DNA of 64,000 bases from Paulinella micropora (lineage: Eukaryota > Cercozoa > Imbricatea > Euglyphida > Paulinellidae), in contig WBZZ01002032.1 of assembly GCA_019918135.1 (NCBI GenBank), positions 37,501-101,500 on the forward strand. Reading direction: 5' to 3'. Below are positions 58,440 through 64,000 of this stretch, piece after piece. The notes under the pieces are model-generated. The model ran no database searches. It was not told the origin of the DNA and saw nothing but the letters and a program-made list of their open reading frames with translations. How positions within the stretch are numbered: position 1 is the first letter of the stretch; each line of letters starts with the position of its first letter. Both the position numbers and the translations under genes were made by a program.

Positions 58440-59260
58440 TATTCGTGAATAAAATCAATATACATTGAAAAACTACAATATTAATATTAAAATTATGCAA
58501 TATAAATATTGCAGTTTTACAATATAAATTGCAGTTTTCAATGTAAATATTATAAATAATCAATATAATTATTGCAATATTAATATTGCTTTTTGCAATA
58601 TTAATATTGCATACATTTCAATATCATATTGTTTAATATTTCTTTTTGGCAATATTAATATTGCATGCATTTCAATATTAATATTGCTTTGTTGCAATAT
58701 TAATATTGCATCAATTTCAATATTAATATTGTTTTTTTGTGATTTTACGAAACGACTGGAAACATAACAAACATTTCCAGGGAAGAAATCATCAGTTCGT
58801 TATATTTCCAATTGTTTTAGACAGGCCCTCACATGCAGTGTTTCTGAACATTCAATATTTATATTGAAAAGATACAATATTTATATTGCTTGATTTCAAT
58901 ATAAATATTGTAGTTTTTTAATATTAATATTGTATTAAAATCAATATTAGTATTACATAAAATCAATACTGGTATTGTATTTTTTAATACTTTTTTATAA
59001 CTTCGCGTGAAAATACTTGAAAACTAGTGACAATAATGGTGCAATATTAATATTGCAGCAAAATCAAATTGTATTTTTTTTGCATTAGTTTCATAAAAAT
59101 TTTCTTTTTTTTGCCTTGGTTTCAAAAAAATCAATATTAACATTTATTTCAAAATCAATATTAATATTGATTTCAAAATCAATATTTTTTGTGAAAAATA
59201 TTGATTTGAATAATATTAAATATTGAAAAATCAATATTTTTCTTGGAAATAATGATGAAA
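58440..59260. repeat. AATATT-rich palindromic repeat array
   Basis: Again built of caatattaatattg and caatataaatattg units, grading at 59080-59260 into AAAATCAATATT variants. The same family fills the three introns or gaps between 54310 and 57660. Confidence 0.8.
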
Positions 59261-60307
59261 ATCAATATCCAGACTCCGGGTGTGTAGGTATCACCCCCCG
59301 GATAGCAGATAAAAAGTACCTTTTCCTGGTGACAGGTGCACCAGCTTGTTTTTCAGTATTATTTGCCCGGATTGGACCTGATGCCATTTTATTCCTGGTC
59401 TGTTGCCGTTTTCCTTTTTTGGCTTCACTGAGCTAATATAACGAGACATCATTCTCATCTTTTGAGGACTGTGTTTGGTTGTATTACCGACTTTTTACGA
59501 GCTATCGTTGGGGGCATTACATTTGGAGTCCACATCACTAGGGTGATTTCTTTCTGCTTTGCCACACAGGCAACAGAGTGAATTTTCACTGACCTGTCTC
59601 ACACGGGGACGTCAGACGAAAACAAATACTCCAACACAGCTCCCTCATAACTCTTTCACAAAACAAATAATTTGATTGGTCTCAAGCAGGTGTCTCGTAC
59701 CCTCTAGCCCAATCAGTATCTGTGTGCTCACAAGGAGACATCAGATACAAACTCTCTGTCGTTCTTGCTGTTCTCACACAGAGACCAAGAAGAAGGAGGT
59801 GGACAGAAGAGTGAAGGAACACACGCAAAACACAAACAAGCATAGGGACAGGAGCACAACACTTTACCCTTCTAGTTTGTGCATTTATCTGCATTATCTC
59901 ACACATACGTCAGAGTATTTTTGCAAATCTCTGATCGTTTTCTAAAGGTAGGTCTGAGAACCTATCCGACCGACTGTCGAATTCTCAAGGAGAGCTTTTC
60001 TAGTTTCTCTATTACTATCTGTGTGTAGGTCCAAGTGCCTCATACTAGATACAATATAGAAAAGAAGGAGGAGAAAGTAATCTGAGTAAGGAGAACAAGA
60101 AATCGAAGAAAGTCTCAAAGACTATTTTTCTCAAACAAAAACAAACATACAAACAGTGTTTCATAGATGACAGGGAATCTTATCCTACCCTCTCTATTAG
60201 TTTCTCTCTTCACTAGTCAATCGACTGAAGGAGGAACAGAACACAAACGAACAAAAACCAAACATAGGAGCTGACACTGTCCTCCTGTTGATCACGACTA
60301 CGACATC
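59261..60307. other. Leader region of retroelement, no gene supported
   Basis: Mostly unique sequence with several gaaggagg and cacacag strings. Short open frames lack support. It precedes the first retroelement frame and might hold an LTR end and primer-binding site, but I could not identify a terminal repeat pair because the other end is outside the window. Confidence 0.45.
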
Positions 60308-61108
60308 ATGTCGACAGAGACCGCCGAAGTGAGTGAATTCTCGGAGGCAGATCAAAGAAGAGAAGAAGAAGAAGCAGGAGGAGGAGGAGGAAGAGGATTG
60401 AATGAAGGAGGAGGAGGAGGAGGAGATGAAGGAGTAGGAGGAGGAGATGAAGGAGTAGGAGGAGGAGATGAAGAGGGCTGGGATGATGAAGGAAGATATG
60501 GAGGAGACGAAGATGAAGGAGGATTTGAACAAGAAGAGACGGGAGGAGGAGGAGCATATGGTAATCCCTTACCACCTGCCTACACGGGAGGAGGAGGACG
60601 AAAAATGATCGACTTGATTCATAGTGATGGAGAGGAGATCACAGTGGAGGAACAACAGTGGGTGCAAGACCACTATGACCTCACTAAAGAAGAGTTTGAT
60701 AACAAGATGGGGGTAGAGAAGGACACCTATGTGTGGATCCCTCAGGATCAAAGAAGAGAGAAAGGTCGTGCTAAAAAGGATGTCTATATCCTATTATCAA
60801 ACACAGCACAGCTCCTCGGCAAACTGGTCTCTGATCCAGAAGAGAGAAAGAAGATACAACATATCAAGTTTGGGGACACACACACCCACCTTGAATTACT
60901 CGATGCTATCTTTGGGGTGTACACTCAAACCCTGATTTGGGAACGTTCATACGGCCCACGATGTGAGGGTTACCTCCAGTACACAAACCCAAGAGCAACG
61001 GCCAGATTCCTCGTGACTGGTCAGGAGGCAGTCGATGTAACAAAAATGAAGACCAATCTGGGTTCGAAAAACTCGAGTGGCATATTTCATTTTTTACGAT
61101 GGAAATGA
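60308..61108 (+). CDS. Retroelement N-terminal region: acidic Gly-rich protein plus capsid-like start
   Basis: Starts MSTETAEVSEFS. Residues 15-95 are a Gly/Glu/Asp-rich low-complexity run. From about residue 98 a folded segment follows (KMIDLIHSDGEEITVEEQQ, YVWIPQDQRREKGRAKKD, HTHLELLDAIFGVYTQTLIWERSYG). The frame ends at 61108, directly after a T6 run near 61089-61095, and a new frame takes over within 10 bp. With the frames that follow it appears to be the N-terminus of a gag-type polyprotein. Confidence 0.55.
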   Translation: MSTETAEVSEFSEADQRREEEEAGGGGGRGLNEGGGGGGDEGVGGGDEGVGGGDEEGWDDEGRYGGDEDEGGFEQEETGGGGAYGNPLPPAYTGGGGRKMIDLIHSDGEEITVEEQQWVQDHYDLTKEEFDNKMGVEKDTYVWIPQDQRREKGRAKKDVYILLSNTAQLLGKLVSDPEERKKIQHIKFGDTHTHLELLDAIFGVYTQTLIWERSYGPRCEGYLQYTNPRATARFLVTGQEAVDVTKMKTNLGSKNSSGIFHFLRWK

Positions 61109-61623
61109 AGGCCTTGGAGGAGGGGAAGGCAGAGATGGAAAAAAGCATCAAGGCAGGAGGAGAAACTCATCCTGTGATTGATGAGTTAGAGAAGACTGAC
61201 AGAATACTGACCAAGATCAGACTGTTGAAGGGTGCGTTACTGCATAAGGAGGCATGGAAGAGATGGATTCCTACCAAGGATCACTCTGTCCTTAAATCAC
61301 TTAGTAACGCACCACCGGTCGCCAACAAAGCAGGTGTTGACCAATATGTGGAGAAATATAATTTTCTCAGATCTGCTTCTGAATTGGTGGCCTTTATCAC
61401 TCATGCTCAAAAGCTGGTGATATCTGAGAAGAAGAAGGCGAAAGAGAAGGCGGAGTTCGAGAAGACGATGAGACTGGAAAGAACGAAAGCAAAAGTGAGT
61501 GGTGCAAAGACACACCCTCCGACATATCTTCCCCCACCAGCTCCTGCCCCACCAGCCCCTACAACCCGGGCTCAACTACGGTGGTGGTCACAAACACGGA
61601 GAAGGACAGACAGAATATCATAA
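61099..61623 (+). CDS. Retroelement gag middle segment
   Basis: A 174-codon frame starting MEMKALEEGKAEMEK overlaps the previous frame by 10 bp. It is helical and Lys/Glu-rich, then has a Pro-rich stretch (PPPAPAPPAPT) just before the next frame change near 61560. The continuity of charge pattern suggests one gag gene split by two indels rather than separate genes. Confidence 0.5.
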   Translation: MEMKALEEGKAEMEKSIKAGGETHPVIDELEKTDRILTKIRLLKGALLHKEAWKRWIPTKDHSVLKSLSNAPPVANKAGVDQYVEKYNFLRSASELVAFITHAQKLVISEKKKAKEKAEFEKTMRLERTKAKVSGAKTHPPTYLPPPAPAPPAPTTRAQLRWWSQTRRRTDRIS

Positions 61624-62630
61624 ATGCCTTCAAGTGGAAGAAAGGAGGAGTGGCAAGTCTCATGCTATATGCCAAGACGAGCTCAGACAAAGACTCTGAT
61701 GCTTCGCTTTTGAGCAAGCTCAAAGAGATCAATGCCTGCATGAAGGCTTTTCCTTGCGACGAAACGCAGGAATACGAGGCCCTTGTTACTGTTTTTGACC
61801 AATGTCTAGTCTCGGAGGGATTTGATCTGATGCAGTACAAGTTTTTGAGAAAGAAGGAGGAGATTAAGAGAAACAATGCAACAGGCCTAGACGCTCAGTG
61901 TGAACTGGCGGTGGCCACACTCATTTCATATTTTCAATCTCATGGATACCAGCATCTCTGCACTGGTACTCTCATAGGATTTGAAATCTTTGAGACAGTG
62001 GCGATGAGTTTGAGGAGTGCTGTTGGCTTGGCGGCGACCCTTACGGAGGTAGTTTCCTCCTATGGGCTATTCTATGGCCGCAAGTCGATCATCCTCTATT
62101 TCTTTTCGGCGTTACACACAGTTAACCCGAGTAAGCTTACTCAGCTCATACAACAATGCTCGACGTTTAGCTCAGTGAAGTCCAAGAACTTCCTCGAGAC
62201 ACACGTGTTCGAAAATACGGTTCAAAGCGTTGCTCCGTCAGCACTGTTTCAAGAAGTGATGAGTGCATGCTCAAACATGGACTCGCTCACGGAGGCACAT
62301 ACGGCACAGGCAGGCGGTGTACCTGTTGGCGCACAAGCCACGTACACAAACAGAGTTGCCGGTTGGAAGAGACAGAGAGAGCCAGACCTGAAGACCGCAT
62401 GTTGGAGGTGGTTCGCGGGCTTGCAGTGTAAGGCACAGATGGAGAACAGAGACTGCTCTTTCAATCATGATAGGCAGAACCCAACAGCAAGGGCAAATTT
62501 TCTGAGCAGGACGGAAGGCAAGGAACCGGGCCTTTTCAATATGCTTCAGATTGCCGCTGTGAACGAAGGTTGGTATGCCAATATGTGTGATGATGAGGAG
62601 TTATACGAGAGGCAATCATTACCTACATGA
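61581..62630 (+). CDS. Retroelement gag capsid/nucleocapsid segment with CCCH finger
   Basis: A 349-codon frame. A helical capsid-like region fills most of it (for example QNIINAFKWKKGGVASLM, CELAVATLISYFQSHGYQHL, LTQLIQQCSTFSSVKSKNFLE). At about residues 273-298 is CWRWFAGLQCKAQMENRDC followed by SFNH, a C-x8-C-x8-C-x3-H zinc finger of the sort found in gag nucleocapsids of some protist and fungal retroelements. The frame ends at 62630 and overlaps the next frame by 55 bp. It would bind and package the element's RNA. Confidence 0.6.
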   Translation: MVVTNTEKDRQNIINAFKWKKGGVASLMLYAKTSSDKDSDASLLSKLKEINACMKAFPCDETQEYEALVTVFDQCLVSEGFDLMQYKFLRKKEEIKRNNATGLDAQCELAVATLISYFQSHGYQHLCTGTLIGFEIFETVAMSLRSAVGLAATLTEVVSSYGLFYGRKSIILYFFSALHTVNPSKLTQLIQQCSTFSSVKSKNFLETHVFENTVQSVAPSALFQEVMSACSNMDSLTEAHTAQAGGVPVGAQATYTNRVAGWKRQREPDLKTACWRWFAGLQCKAQMENRDCSFNHDRQNPTARANFLSRTEGKEPGLFNMLQIAAVNEGWYANMCDDEELYERQSLPT

Positions 62631-63000
62631 AGAGGATGAAGGAGAAGAAGGAGGAAAGGGAGAGACAAAAGAACGTAAAGGCCTCTCAAAGAGGACGAGA
62701 AGGAGGAGCAGGAGCAGGAGGACGAGGAGGAGGAGGACGAGGACGAGGACGAGGACATGGAGAGGAGCCTCGAGGTGGCAAGGAACCCCTCAGAGAGGAA
62801 GAGGAGGAGGTCGGGGATATACCCCTTATGGAGGGAGAGCTGTTCGAGCTCCAGCCCTCCCACCAAGAGGAGGAGGAGGCTCATGGGCAAGCTCCAACCC
62901 AAATTTCGGTCGAGCTCAGGCCTACAACACTGCCTCGGAGACCGATACGTCATCCTACCCGGACACTACTCAAGGTAATCGTTTCGAGGTGGTGGAATGA
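62575..63000 (+). CDS. Retroelement Arg/Gly-rich linker ending in UGA
   Basis: This frame overlaps the gag frame and is rich in Arg, Gly, Thr and Glu (RTRRRSRSRRTRRRR, RGRGGGRGYTPYGGR), a possible RNA-binding tail. It ends in a single TGA at 62998-63000, after which the same frame stays open for at least 1 kb, which suggests stop-codon readthrough or a point mutation between gag and protease. Confidence 0.5.
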   Translation: MPICVMMRSYTRGNHYLHEEDEGEEGGKGETKERKGLSKRTRRRSRSRRTRRRRTRTRTRTWRGASRWQGTPQRGRGGGRGYTPYGGRAVRAPALPPRGGGGSWASSNPNFGRAQAYNTASETDTSSYPDTTQGNRFEVVE

Positions 63001-64000
63001 CTGGAGGGGGAAGAAGAGAGGAAGGAGAAGACTGTGAAGTTTAACCCTAAAGTCACAGTGCTTTCTAATGCTGTTGTGCAGACTGGGCCAACGCTTCCTC
63101 TATGTGAAAACAAAGATGTGGGTACACAGAGACTGCAGCCCCAAGGTAGTCTCATACCCGTTCATACAGCACGGTTACCAATGATAACTGATGCAAATAG
63201 GAAGGCGAGACTTGCGACGGAGGCGAGGAGGCCAATGGCAGATGTATCGCCTCGGCCAAGCAAACAACCACGAACAGACTCAATGTCTACGGTCGCGGCG
63301 GGTGGCGAGCAAAAAGACAATGTGTGTACTCAAGTACCACAAGACAATGTCGCTCAAATAGTAAACGCACCAGTACCGCAGAATAATAAAAATGTTAATG
63401 AGGTGAAGCAGGAGGAGAAGAAGGAGGAGTTGAAAAACTTAGAGACAAGACTCCAAAATTTGGAACGTAAAGTTCTTGTTCTCGCAGCCAATATACACAG
63501 GCCCGATGCTCTGTGTTATACGGAACTTTATTGTGAAACATTGAAGACAATATTAAAAGATGGTAATGATACGATGGCGAATATTAATATTGTCGGCCGG
63601 AAGTTTTTTAATCGATACCGGGACTGGGTGGACGGAAATATGAAAAAGTCAACGGGCACTCTCAAAGGAGTGAGCAGCCGGACGGATATCACGGGAATCA
63701 TCACACTGACCTTTAAATTGAAATCCGCACGAGTATACCGTATGGACCTCTATGTCGTCCCCGGTTACCACGGGTCAATATTACTATCGTATGACCGATT
63801 GGCTACGATGGGGGCTGTGATTGATTGCGCCGCACGGCGAGTGATATATGGAGTAAAAAGAGGAGAAGAGAACGATATTGATCCCTTCAACGCTACTGAC
63901 TCTTATGGGGCTTATGAGCTGAGTCTAGCGACGGATCACAAAAAGATGGCCATCGCACATCAGGCACTTGAGGTGTACGTTCACCCCCATGTCGTAAGAC
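63001..64000 (+). CDS. Retropepsin-like protease region of retroelement (runs off window)
   Basis: Open from the codon after the TGA to the end of the window, over 330 codons. After a linker and a coiled coil (EEKKEELKNLETRLQNLERKV) comes a retropepsin-like domain: DTMANINIV (63568 on) at the place of the catalytic DTGA, GVSSRTDITGIITLTFKL as the flap region, and LYVVPGYHGSILLSYDRLATMGAVID as the usual ILGxDxLxxxGAxID motif of Ty3/gypsy-like elements. The catalytic Gly is Met here. Reverse transcriptase would be expected beyond the window. Confidence 0.6.
   Translation, partial: MEGEEERKEKTVKFNPKVTVLSNAVVQTGPTLPLCENKDVGTQRLQPQGSLIPVHTARLPMITDANRKARLATEARRPMADVSPRPSKQPRTDSMSTVAAGGEQKDNVCTQVPQDNVAQIVNAPVPQNNKNVNEVKQEEKKEELKNLETRLQNLERKVLVLAANIHRPDALCYTELYCETLKTILKDGNDTMANINIVGRKFFNRYRDWVDGNMKKSTGTLKGVSSRTDITGIITLTFKLKSARVYRMDLYVVPGYHGSILLSYDRLATMGAVIDCAARRVIYGVKRGEENDIDPFNATDSYGAYELSLATDHKKMAIAHQALEVYVHPHVVR

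Noticed and set aside
58239..58563. Minus-strand poly-Ser and poly-Phe frames
   Set aside because: They are translation of the AAG microsatellite.

Overview
The window looks like nuclear DNA of a single-celled eukaryote (or a metagenomic contig from one) and joins three blocks of very different composition. The AT-rich left block (about 146-16,690) is a truncated Polinton-like virus (PLV)/virophage-type element. The GC-rich middle block (about 16,700-53,580) carries divergent, partly spliced, virus-like genes. The moderately AT-rich right block (about 53,590-64,000) is transposon-rich: a CACTA-type transposase remnant with repeat-filled introns and the gag-protease half of a retroelement. I cannot name the species. 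All functional calls come from reading motifs, not from searches.

Left block. After a 405-bp fold-back palindrome come two small minus-strand genes, a primase-helicase (DUF5906/D5-like), a 208-aa small protein, a minus-strand beta-rich protein, a very long fibre ending in a peptidase S74 chaperone, small membrane, secreted and coiled-coil proteins, a 615-aa protein with a parvovirus-type phospholipase A2 motif, a proline-rich protein, an A32-type packaging ATPase, two small proteins and a double-jelly-roll-like major capsid protein cut off at its C-terminus. Most starts sit next to short AT-rich promoters of two recurring types. No integrase, DNA polymerase B or right-hand terminal repeat is seen. 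Two genes carry single-base frameshifts (one each in the fibre's two junctions, one in a T8 run).

Middle block. Genes lie on both strands, are often followed by AATAAA/ATTAAA, and several have convincing GT-AG introns with matching phases. Recognisable products are a divergent RPB5 RNA polymerase subunit with an added N-terminal Cys cluster, a PD-(D/E)XK nuclease, a RING-finger coiled-coil protein, a leucine-rich-repeat protein and a BspA-like (DUF285) secreted protein pair. The rest are unknown, many with CxxC clusters. RPB5, BspA-like repeats and spliced, poly(A)-tailed genes would suit an endogenised or nuclear-replicating large DNA virus (for example pandoravirus-like), but a divergent GC-rich host chromosome is not excluded. 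Frameshifts, small tandem duplications and two in-frame stops are frequent, so many genes are decaying or the assembly has errors.

Right block. A Transposase_21/CACTA-type gene has introns made of iterated CAATATWAATATTG palindromes. Further on are CAA/AAG microsatellites, then a retroelement: an acidic N-terminal part, gag with a CCCH finger, an in-frame UGA, and a retropepsin-like domain running off the window. Both ends of the GC-rich block fall just beyond candidate splice donors, so the flanking blocks may have landed in introns, or the contig may be chimeric.
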